Shown one piece after another: positions 1-5,549 of a stretch of DNA of 6,745 nt. Where the stretch lies: contig JAASSM010000104.1 of the NCBI GenBank assembly GCA_021767885.1, positions 1 to 6,745 of the forward strand. Direction: 5' to 3'. Every line of letters begins with the position of its first letter. Position 1 is the first letter of the stretch. The translations under genes and the position numbers were made by a program. A model generated the notes under the pieces. The model did not search any database, was not told the origin of the DNA, and saw only the letters and a program-made list of their open reading frames with translations. This DNA is from a bacterium (GTDB taxonomy: Bacteria; Krumholzibacteriota; Krumholzibacteria; LZORAL124-64-63).

Positions 1-69
1 GGCTGGGCGGCCGGTGCGGGGTGGGCGGCGATCTGCTGGCTGGCCGCCCTCTGGGCGGGACGCTCGTGA
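1..69 (+). CDS. Possible C-terminal fragment of a membrane protein (cut by window edge)
   Basis: Reading from base 1 in frame 1 gives 22 codons before a TGA at 67-69. The peptide is strongly hydrophobic (Gly/Ala/Trp/Leu rich, with Trp at residues 2, 8, 13 and 18) and ends in Gly-Arg-Ser. This looks like a final transmembrane helix with a short positively charged tail. The other two + frames over the same bases are Arg/Gly/Pro rich and look unlike protein. No start is visible because the gene would begin outside the window, so neither family nor function can be given. Chance openness at this GC content cannot be excluded. Confidence 0.4.
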   Translation, partial: GWAAGAGWAAICWLAALWAGRS

Positions 70-125
70 ACCGTCCGGAGCAACCGGCCGGTGCCGGCGC
101 TCGTGAGCACCAGCGGGCCGCCGCC

Positions 126-159
126 GCGGCGCCTGGGGAACGCCCCCAATTCGCGCCGC
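126..159 (+). terminator. Bipartite GC-rich hairpin, possible weak terminator
   Basis: Bases 126-132 (GCGGCGC) pair perfectly with 153-159 (GCGCCGC). Nested inside, 134-138 (TGGGG) pair with 144-148 (CCCCA) around a five-base loop. The internal loop is one base on the left and four on the right. No T-tract follows, only a TTT at 164-166, so this is not a canonical intrinsic terminator. Its place after the putative upstream stop and before the mutase promoter would suit a transcription-separating structure. Apart from this and the promoter below, nothing was seen in 70-228. Confidence 0.25.
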
Positions 160-164
160 CTGCG

Positions 165-193
165 TTTCGCGCCCTCCGTCCCGTCCCTACGCT
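165..193 (+). promoter_or_regulatory. Weak sigma-70-like promoter candidate for the mutase gene
   Basis: A TACGCT hexamer at 188-193 matches the -10 consensus at four of six positions. It lies 17 bases downstream of TTTCGC (165-170), a poor -35 with three matches. The predicted transcript would start near 200 and carry a leader of about 29 bases containing the Shine-Dalgarno sequence. The match is weak and could be chance. Confidence 0.25.
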
Positions 194-217
194 GTCTGCG
201 ACGTGATCCGCGAACCC

Positions 218-224
218 GGAGGTG
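218..224 (+). promoter_or_regulatory. Ribosome binding site deciding the mutase start
   Basis: GGAGGTG at 218-224, with its GGAGG core six bases before the ATG at 229, is a near-ideal Shine-Dalgarno site. It favours 229 over the in-frame upstream starts (for example GTG at 91), which would add an Arg/Pro-rich leader unlike the family. Confidence 0.85.
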
Positions 225-228
225 CCTG

Positions 229-1434
229 ATGGATCTGCAGATCATCGCCGACCTGAAGCGACCGGCCGACACCCGGGTGGTCCTGCTGGTGATCGACGGC
301 CTGGGAGGCCTGCCCAGGCATCCCGGCGACCAGACCGAGCTGGAAGCCGCCCACACGCCCAACCTGGATGCCCTGGCCACCCGCAGCGTGACCGGTCTGC
401 ACGAGCCCATCGGCGGCGGCATCACCCCCGGCAGCGGCCCGGCCCACCTGGCGCTCTTCGGGTACGACGCCCTCGACTACCGGATCGGCCGTGGCGTGCT
501 CTCCGCCGCGGGCATCGATTTCGACCTGCAACCGCAGGACGTGGCCTGCCGCGGCAACTTCTGCACGGTCGACGGGGCCGGCCGGGTGACCGACCGCCGC
601 GCCGGCCGGATCAGCACCGGCAAGAACCGCGAGCTGGTCAAGCTCCTGCGCGAGATCGAGTTGCCGGGCGCGGAGGTCTTCGTGGAGACCATCAAGGAGC
701 ACCGGCTGCTGGTGGTCTTCCGTGGCGAGGACCTGGGTCCGGGCGTGGCCGATACCGACCCCCAGCAGACCGGGCAGCCGCCCCTGGAGCCGCGGGCCTC
801 GGACGCGCGATCGCAGCGCACCGCCGAGCTGGCCGGCCGCTTCTGCCATCGCGCACGCGAGGTGCTCGCCGACCACGCCCCCGCCAACATGATCCTGCTG
901 CGCGGCTTCGCCTCGCTGCCGGACTGGCCCGCGTTCGAGGACGTCTACGGCACCACCGCGGCCGCCATCGCCGGGTATCCCATGTACCGCGGCCTCGCCC
1001 GCCTGCTGGGCATGGCGCCCCTGCCCGCCGCCGAGGATCCGCGCGCCAAGTTCGCCGCGCTGCGCGAGCACCGCGACCACTTCGATTTCTTCTTCGTCCA
1101 CGTCAAGAAGGCCGACTCCACCGGCGAGGACGGCGACTTCGACGGCAAGGTGGCGGTGATCGAGGACGTGGACCAGGCCCTGCCCGACCTGCTGGCCGCC
1201 GAGCCGGACGTCCTGCTGATCACCGGCGACCACTCCACGCCCTGGAGCCTGGCGTCCCACTCCTGGCATCCGGTGCCGGTGCTGCTCGCCTCGCGCCACT
1301 GTCGTCCCGACGGGGTGCACGCCTTCGGCGAGCGCGCGCTGGTCCACGGCGGCCTGGGCCCACGCATCCCCGCCACGCAGCTGATGCCCCTGGCCATGGC
1401 CAACGCCGGCCGGCTGGAGAAATTCGGGGCCTGA
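229..1434 (+). CDS. apgM: 2,3-bisphosphoglycerate-independent phosphoglycerate mutase, archaeal (ApgM) type
   Basis: The 401-residue product belongs to the alkaline-phosphatase-like metalloenzyme superfamily, ApgM/COG3635 branch. It should interconvert 3- and 2-phosphoglycerate in the cytoplasm for glycolysis and gluconeogenesis using two metal ions and a phosphoserine intermediate. Visible landmarks are the N-terminal metal-binding Asp in IDGLGG (D23), the T-P-N-L-D block at 43-47, the catalytic-serine motif PGSGPAHLALFGYD (S69), the RGNFCTVD region, HVKKADSTGEDGDF (D296, E300), and TGDHSTPW (D334, H335) followed by SHSWHPVP (H344). Length is normal for the family. In many ApgM proteins the residue at E300 is His (D-x3-H); Glu here may mark a bacterial subgroup. 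Some COG3635 members have been proposed to be cofactor-independent homoserine kinases, so substrate is less certain than family. The start is fixed by the Shine-Dalgarno site at 218. The gene stands alone and converges on the next one. Confidence 0.9.
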   Translation: MDLQIIADLKRPADTRVVLLVIDGLGGLPRHPGDQTELEAAHTPNLDALATRSVTGLHEPIGGGITPGSGPAHLALFGYDALDYRIGRGVLSAAGIDFDLQPQDVACRGNFCTVDGAGRVTDRRAGRISTGKNRELVKLLREIELPGAEVFVETIKEHRLLVVFRGEDLGPGVADTDPQQTGQPPLEPRASDARSQRTAELAGRFCHRAREVLADHAPANMILLRGFASLPDWPAFEDVYGTTAAAIAGYPMYRGLARLLGMAPLPAAEDPRAKFAALREHRDHFDFFFVHVKKADSTGEDGDFDGKVAVIEDVDQALPDLLAAEPDVLLITGDHSTPWSLASHSWHPVPVLLASRHCRPDGVHAFGERALVHGGLGPRIPATQLMPLAMANAGRLEKFGA

Positions 1435-1449
1435 GGCGGATCCCGACCG

Positions 1450-3750
1450 TCACCGGACGAGCGCCACGCGGCACGCGGCGTATCCGACGGCCGTCCGGGC
1501 CCGCGCCAGATAGACGCCGGCCGCCACCGGACGACCCCGTCCATCGCAGCCATCCCAGACCAGCGCCCCGTGGCCGACCAGGGTGCGCACGCGCCGGCCC
1601 CGCGCGTCGAAGAGCTGGATGGCCAGCTCCTCGCCAGGCGTTCCGGTCAGCTGGAAGGTGGTGCGGGGGTTGAACGGATTGGGGCTGGCCGTCAGCACGG
1701 GCGCCGGCCCCCCGGGCGGCAGCGATCCGCCGGGATCCACCGCGGTGGGGCCGGCGGGGCACGGCAGCGGCCAGAGGCGCAGCTCCGCCTTCCAGCCGCC
1801 GAAGACGAACAGGTTCTCGCGGTGGACCTGGAGGGTCATGAGATCGCCCAGGCCCACGGACGCTCCGGGGCCCTCGGGGATCAGTCCGAGGAACTCCGGG
1901 CCGACCGCACCGTCCCAGCGGAACAGCTCCACCGCCTGGCCGGTGGCGACGAACACCACGTCGCCATGCCAGAGCACTTCCTCCACGTCCGGGGCCCAGT
2001 AATGGCGCGCCGGCTGGCGAACCAGGCGGGTGGCGGCCGGCGGGCTGGTCACGTCCCAGATCTCCCACGCGTCGGGCTCGTCCTCGTGGCGCCGGATCAC
2101 GCACGCCAGGCGCCGGCCGCCGTCCCAGGCCAGCTGGCGGAGCTCGCCGTCCACGGGCGCGATCTCGGCGATGGCCGGGGCGAGGGGATCGCTCAGGTCC
2201 AGCCGCACGAGGCCCTGGGTGGCATCCATCCAGACCTCGTCGCCGAGGGTGCGGATCTGACCGCAGGTCTGGCCGGCGAGGTGCTGCGCAGCCACGGACA
2301 CCAGCGCGCCCGGCTCGCGCGCGTCGATGACCTCCAGGCCGCCGTCGTGCCGCGTGGCGTAGAGAAACCCGTCGCGGCCCCAGAGGTCCTCGATCCGGTA
2401 GTTCTCCGTGACCAGGACGTCCAGCTGGACCGGGTCGTCGGGCGCGGCCAGCGACCAGCTCCGGAACCGGTTGTCTCCCCAGACCTGCTCGTCGGTGGTG
2501 TAGAGCGCACCGTCCATGGCCACGATCTGCCTCAGGCCGCCGGGAATGTCCTGGACCTGGACCGGCGCCGTGGGGTCGGACACGTCGAAGACGCCGAGGT
2601 CGTCCCCCTTGGCGATGTAGCACCAGTCGCCGCGCAGGACCGCCTCGTAGCGGGTCTCGGCGTGGGGGTTGGCCACCGCGCCCGTGGCCGGTGGCAGGGC
2701 GTCGGCGCTCCGGCGGAAGACCTGCAGGCCGAGAGGCGGATCGTTGGCTCCCTCGAAGCCCTGGCTGACGCTGACCACCAGGTCGGTGCCGGGCAGGCGG
2801 GCGTGGCGGTTGGTGCGCTGGGGCAGGGGATACCAGGCGACCAGGTCGGCGAGCCGGCCGTCGCGACCATCGGGGAGCAGGGCGTAGACGTAGAGGCCGT
2901 CGGCCTGGTCCCACCAGCCGGCGCCGAGCCAGGCCAGGCCGTCGATGATGGTGGCGCCCAGGCCCTCCACCTCCAGCTCACCGAGCAGCGCCGGCGCGTC
3001 GGGATCGGCCAGGTCGACCACCGCGGTGTCGAAGCCGCGGCCGACCACGGCGACGTCGTCCTCCAGGTCCAGGGCGTAGCCGACGGCCGCGCCGCCGATG
3101 GCCAGCGAGCCGCGAACCGCTGGCCAGGAGGGGACCGCCACGTCCAGGACGTGCAGGGTGCCGCCGGCCAGGGCCAGGGCGCGGTCGCCACGGGCGACCA
3201 CCGCATTCACCGGGGCACCGAGGTCGAGCGTGCGGATGATCTGCGGGGCGGTCGGCTGGTCCACGTCCACCACGAGCAGACCGGCCTCGCCGCAGGCCAC
3301 GAGCATGACGCGGCCCGGAAGCAGGGTCACGTCCTCGGGCAGGCCCGGCAGGGGCACGGTGGTCGCGAGCTCGGGCGCGTCGGCCTCGTCCACGTCCACC
3401 ACCAGGAGCTGGGAGTAGAGCTCCAGGATCACGTGATGGTCGATGGCCACGAGCTGGGCGTGCTCGTAGTTGCCCAGGGGAAAGAGGCCGCGGTGGACCG
3501 GCTGGGCAGGGTCGGCGAGGTCGATGATCCGCAGGCCCACGTGGGACTGGAAAGCGTAGGCGGTGTTGCCCTTGACCACGAGGTCGTCGTAGCCGGCGAA
3601 CTGGAAGAGGACGTCGGGATACGCCGGCACCTCGGCGCTGCCGACGCAGGTCAGACCGCCGCCGTACTCGGCGCAGTCGGTGGCGGGAGCCGGCCGGCCC
3701 GTGACCAGGGCGAGCAGGACGAGGAGGACGGCGGGCGGACGACGGGCCAT
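1450..3750 (-). CDS. Exported LVIVD-repeat beta-propeller protein with C-terminal FlgD-like Ig domain
   Basis: This 766-residue protein starts with a Sec signal peptide: Arg-rich n-region, a Leu/Val core at about 8-17, and a likely signal peptidase I cut after APA at 21-23. Short repeats of the type 'hydrophobic-x-V-x-D-V-x-x-P-x-x-P' follow, at about residues 72, 115, 158, 199 and 242, with weaker copies near 286 and 341. A second series lies near 385, 429, 471, 513, 562, 607 and 656. The period is mostly 41-45 residues, as in LVIVD propeller blades, which suggests two seven-bladed propellers. A Gly/Pro-rich linker (about 664-687) leads to SPNPFNP (689-695) and a FlgD-like Ig module with FDARGRRVRTL, WDG and GVYLAR, reaching the last residue. 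Such tails are common on secreted or surface proteins of FCB-related candidate phyla. The protein is probably extracellular or outer-membrane associated and non-enzymatic; ligand unknown. The ATG has a GGAGG seven bases upstream (+ coordinates 3758-3762). Confidence 0.85.
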   Translation of the reverse strand: MARRPPAVLLVLLALVTGRPAPATDCAEYGGGLTCVGSAEVPAYPDVLFQFAGYDDLVVKGNTAYAFQSHVGLRIIDLADPAQPVHRGLFPLGNYEHAQLVAIDHHVILELYSQLLVVDVDEADAPELATTVPLPGLPEDVTLLPGRVMLVACGEAGLLVVDVDQPTAPQIIRTLDLGAPVNAVVARGDRALALAGGTLHVLDVAVPSWPAVRGSLAIGGAAVGYALDLEDDVAVVGRGFDTAVVDLADPDAPALLGELEVEGLGATIIDGLAWLGAGWWDQADGLYVYALLPDGRDGRLADLVAWYPLPQRTNRHARLPGTDLVVSVSQGFEGANDPPLGLQVFRRSADALPPATGAVANPHAETRYEAVLRGDWCYIAKGDDLGVFDVSDPTAPVQVQDIPGGLRQIVAMDGALYTTDEQVWGDNRFRSWSLAAPDDPVQLDVLVTENYRIEDLWGRDGFLYATRHDGGLEVIDAREPGALVSVAAQHLAGQTCGQIRTLGDEVWMDATQGLVRLDLSDPLAPAIAEIAPVDGELRQLAWDGGRRLACVIRRHEDEPDAWEIWDVTSPPAATRLVRQPARHYWAPDVEEVLWHGDVVFVATGQAVELFRWDGAVGPEFLGLIPEGPGASVGLGDLMTLQVHRENLFVFGGWKAELRLWPLPCPAGPTAVDPGGSLPPGGPAPVLTASPNPFNPRTTFQLTGTPGEELAIQLFDARGRRVRTLVGHGALVWDGCDGRGRPVAAGVYLARARTAVGYAACRVALVR

Positions 3751-3780
3751 GATCGGACCTCCGGGCGAGCGGTCCGCGGG

Positions 3781-3789
3781 ATCATACCA
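3781..3789 (-). promoter_or_regulatory. Extended -10 promoter for the propeller gene
   Basis: On the minus strand these bases read TGGTATGAT, a full TGn extension plus a -10 hexamer with one mismatch to TATAAT. This is striking in such GC-rich DNA. A CTGACC (four of six to TTGACA) lies about 20 bases upstream, which is too far to be a good -35, but extended -10 promoters do not need one. Transcription would begin near 3774, giving a leader of about 24 bases that includes the Shine-Dalgarno site. The site fills the 58-base gap after the methyltransferase, so the propeller gene may be transcribed independently. Confidence 0.45.
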
Positions 3790-3808
3790 CGATCGCCCCG
3801 GCTCCGGG

Positions 3809-4438
3809 TCAGCCGATCGCGAACACGAGGAACCGGTGGTAGGGGTTCTCCTTGACCGGGAACTGCCGGACGAGCCGCACGCCGCCGGACCGGGCGAGGT
3901 CGTCCCCCACCGCGGCGGCGGCGTGCCCGCGCGTGTTCAGCTCCCAGTAGTGCTGGCCGTCGAAGACGTGCGTGGGCGGTCCACGGCGGGGTCGCGGCAG
4001 GATCAGGCGCAGGTCGCCCTTGCGCGGCACGTGCAGGGAGACCGGCCACCCCGAGCGAGCGTCCGGCAGGCTGATCACCACGTGGGTGCGGGCCACGCGG
4101 CACATCTCGGCGAAGATGGTCCGCGCGGCCTCGTAGGGGACGTGCTCGAGCATCTGGAAGGCGCAGACCACGTCGAAGGCGTCGTCGGCGAAGGGCATGG
4201 CCTCGGCGGGTGCCACGTGGTCGGGCGCGAGGTCGGGGTCCAGATCGAGGGTCTCGACGGCCACGCCGAACACGCCGCCCAGGGCCTTGAACACGCCCGG
4301 ACCCGGCCCGATCTCGAGGACCCGTTCCGGCCGCAGCGCCAGGACCTCGTCCAGCTGGTGCCACATGCTGGCCCAGCGGCGCTTGTCCATGTACTCGGAG
4401 AACTCGTAATGGTCGCTGGCGACCTGCTTCTCGCGCAT
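3809..4438 (-). CDS. Class I SAM-dependent methyltransferase
   Basis: The 209-residue soluble protein has a Rossmann-type methyltransferase core of the Methyltransf_11/25 style. Motif I is VLEIGPGPG (40-48), which binds SAM. An acidic motif II lies at LDLDPD (64-69). The A-x-x-M-P-F-x-D-x-x-F-D-V-V segment (80-91) forms strand 4, followed by MLEHV (96-100) and a strand-5 segment VVISLPD (120-126). The C-terminus has HYWELN (163-168) and ENPYHRFLVF (197-206), a tail I recall from methyltransferases in cell-surface glycan clusters. The substrate is not predictable from sequence, and the SLHVPRKGDLRL insertion (134-145) may contribute to it. The start has AGGAG five bases upstream (+ coordinates 4444-4448). 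The gene lies 58 bases upstream of the propeller gene on the same strand and is divergent from the VIT transporter. Confidence 0.85.
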   Translation of the reverse strand: MREKQVASDHYEFSEYMDKRRWASMWHQLDEVLALRPERVLEIGPGPGVFKALGGVFGVAVETLDLDPDLAPDHVAPAEAMPFADDAFDVVCAFQMLEHVPYEAARTIFAEMCRVARTHVVISLPDARSGWPVSLHVPRKGDLRLILPRPRRGPPTHVFDGQHYWELNTRGHAAAAVGDDLARSGGVRLVRQFPVKENPYHRFLVFAIG

Positions 4439-4453
4439 GGCGTCTCCTGGTTT

Positions 4454-4469
4454 CGCTCCCGCGGGAGCG
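4454..4469. repeat. Perfect 16-bp palindrome in the methyltransferase leader
   Basis: CGCTCCCGCGGGAGCG is identical to its own reverse complement. It lies 15 bases upstream of the methyltransferase ATG, five bases beyond its Shine-Dalgarno site, and inside the predicted 5' leader. It could be a dimeric repressor's operator or an RNA hairpin close to the ribosome site. No T-tract follows on the minus strand, so a terminator is unlikely. Confidence 0.5.
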
Positions 4470-4489
4470 GTGGCCGCGGTGGTGGCGAG

Positions 4490-4518
4490 ATGCTACGCCA
4501 TGGCTGGCGCGGTGGCCA
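4490..4518 (-). promoter_or_regulatory. Sigma-70-like promoter candidate for the methyltransferase
   Basis: On the minus strand, TGGCCA (+ coordinates 4513-4518) matches TTGACA at four of six positions. It is separated by exactly 17 bases from TAGCAT (4490-4495), which matches TATAAT at four of six. Transcription would start near 4483 and place the 4454-4469 palindrome between transcription start and ribosome site. The spacing is ideal but both boxes are partial. Confidence 0.3.
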
Positions 4519-4651
4519 GCGTGCCCTCGCGTGCGGTGGCGCCGGGGGCGGATCGTTCCCAGCGTGTCGAGGCGAGGGGCGGGCCACCGTCCCGGCCCAC
4601 CGTCGGACCCGCGTCCCGGGCCACGTCCGCCACCCCGAGAGGAGGCTCGCC

Positions 4652-5413
4652 ATGCCCGAGAACCGCGCCACCCCGCACCTGGAGCACGCCCACGACCGCG
4701 CCGCCATCCGCGCCCGCATGGCCGGCGACGGCGGCGGCCCGGGCTACCTCTCGCATGGCGTGCTCGGCGCCATGGACGGGTCCATCACCACGTTCACCAT
4801 CGTGGCCGGGGCCGTGGGCGGAGGGCTCACCGGATCGGTGGTGGTGGTCCTGGGCCTGGCCAAGGTGGTCGCCGATGCCCTCAGCATGGCGGTGAGCAAC
4901 TACTTCAGCACCCGCAGCGAGGCCCAGGAGGTGGAGCGGGCGTGGGCCATGGAGGAACGCCACGTCGAGCAGGCGCCCGCGGGGGAGCGCGAGGAGTTGC
5001 GGCAGATCCTGCGCGGCAAGGGCCTCTCCGGGCGGACCCTGGAGGACGCCGTGGCCGCGGTGACCGCCGACCGCCGCGCCTGGATCGACACCATGGTCAA
5101 GGAGGAGCTGCACCTCGGCACCGCGACGGCCGACCCGCCACGTGCGGCCCTGGCCACCTTCCTGGCCTTCCTGGCCGTGGGGCTGGTGCCCTTGCTCCCG
5201 TTCCTGTTCCTGGCGGACCACCCCTCCCCGGCGTTCGCCATCAGCGCCGGCATCACCGCCCTGGCCTTCGTGGCGGTGGGCCTGGTGCGCGGCCGGGCCC
5301 TGCAATTGCCGTCCTGGCGGTCGGCGCTGGAGACGCTCCTGACCGGAACCGCGGCCGCACTGGTGGCCTACGGGATCGGCGCCTGGCTACGGCAGGGCCA
5401 GGGCCTGTCCTGA
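4652..5413 (+). CDS. VIT1/CCC1 family divalent metal (Fe2+/Mn2+) transporter
   Basis: The 253-residue inner-membrane protein fits the VIT1/CCC1 family, which exports Fe2+ or Mn2+ from the cytoplasm by proton exchange. The N-terminus HLEHAHDRAAIRAR is a typical soluble lead-in. TM1 carries GAMDGSITTFTIVAGA (D42 in the conserved DG). TM2 carries ADALSMAVSNYFST (M79, expected metal-path residue). A cytoplasmic, Glu-rich metal-binding domain spans about 88-160, with E102, E106, E112, E115, M148 and E152 spaced as in the family. Three further hydrophobic spans follow at about 164-186, 193-213 and 225-245. Lys71 stands where bacterial relatives, as I recall, usually have Asn (GLAN). Start: AGGAGG at 4640-4645, six bases before the ATG; longer upstream reading is Arg/Pro-rich and antisense to the methyltransferase. 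Iron versus manganese preference cannot be told from the sequence. Confidence 0.9.
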   Translation: MPENRATPHLEHAHDRAAIRARMAGDGGGPGYLSHGVLGAMDGSITTFTIVAGAVGGGLTGSVVVVLGLAKVVADALSMAVSNYFSTRSEAQEVERAWAMEERHVEQAPAGEREELRQILRGKGLSGRTLEDAVAAVTADRRAWIDTMVKEELHLGTATADPPRAALATFLAFLAVGLVPLLPFLFLADHPSPAFAISAGITALAFVAVGLVRGRALQLPSWRSALETLLTGTAAALVAYGIGAWLRQGQGLS

Positions 5414-5478
5414 GCCGGAGCGGCCCTGCCGTGGCACCGGCGCCGACCGGCGTGGTGGCGCCCCACGCGGCCGCGGTG

Positions 5479-5484
5479 TAGGAT
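5479..5484 (+). promoter_or_regulatory. -10-like hexamer upstream of the lipoprotein gene
   Basis: TAGGAT matches TATAAT at four of six positions, 65 bases before the GTG start, in an otherwise GC-saturated 136-base gap (5414-5549). No convincing -35 lies 17 bases upstream. It hints that the lipoprotein is not solely dependent on read-through from the VIT gene. No hairpin plus T-tract terminator was seen in this gap. Confidence 0.25.
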
Positions 5485-5536
5485 GCTCGCGGCGAGCCCG
5501 CCGCCGGCGCCGCTGCCGCGAAGACGGGCCCCGTCG

Positions 5537-5543
5537 AGAGGAG
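5537..5543 (+). promoter_or_regulatory. Ribosome binding site deciding the GTG start
   Basis: AGAGGAG lies six bases before the GTG at 5550 and fifteen before the in-frame ATG at 5559. The spacing favours GTG. The choice changes the signal peptide by only three residues. Confidence 0.65.
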
Positions 5544-5549
5544 CGTGTC

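Noticed and set aside
21..206. 61-codon + strand open frame at the window start
   Set aside because: Low-complexity Ala/Pro/Arg sequence with no family resemblance; it overlaps the mutase promoter region.
91..228. 46-residue N-terminal extension of the mutase
   Set aside because: It is Arg/Pro-rich, lacks a ribosome site, and does not fit the family. The ATG at 229 has GGAGGTG just upstream.
187..1347. A 386-codon open frame on the minus strand opposite the mutase gene
   Set aside because: It is Gly/Gln/Val rich with no motif, while the + strand frame contains all ApgM signature motifs.
1220..2914. A 564-codon minus-strand frame overlapping the mutase end and half the propeller gene
   Set aside because: Its composition is mostly Arg/Pro/Gly/Ala and it straddles two supported genes; a frame shadow.
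1570..3855. A 761-codon open frame on the + strand opposite the propeller gene
   Set aside because: Its product is low-complexity (Gly/Ala/Arg/Val/Gln/His rich) with no domain or plausible ribosome site. Stop-free antisense frames are expected at this GC content, and the minus-strand gene has a signal peptide, repeats and a recognisable tail.
3680..4651. Long in-frame upstream extension of the VIT transporter
   Set aside because: It runs antisense to the whole methyltransferase, resembles nothing, and the ATG at 4652 has an excellent Shine-Dalgarno site and matches the family N-terminus.
5414..5478. GGCGCC-containing inverted repeats after the VIT gene as a terminator
   Set aside because: Only six-base self-complementary pieces with a long loop and no T-tract; common by chance in this composition.
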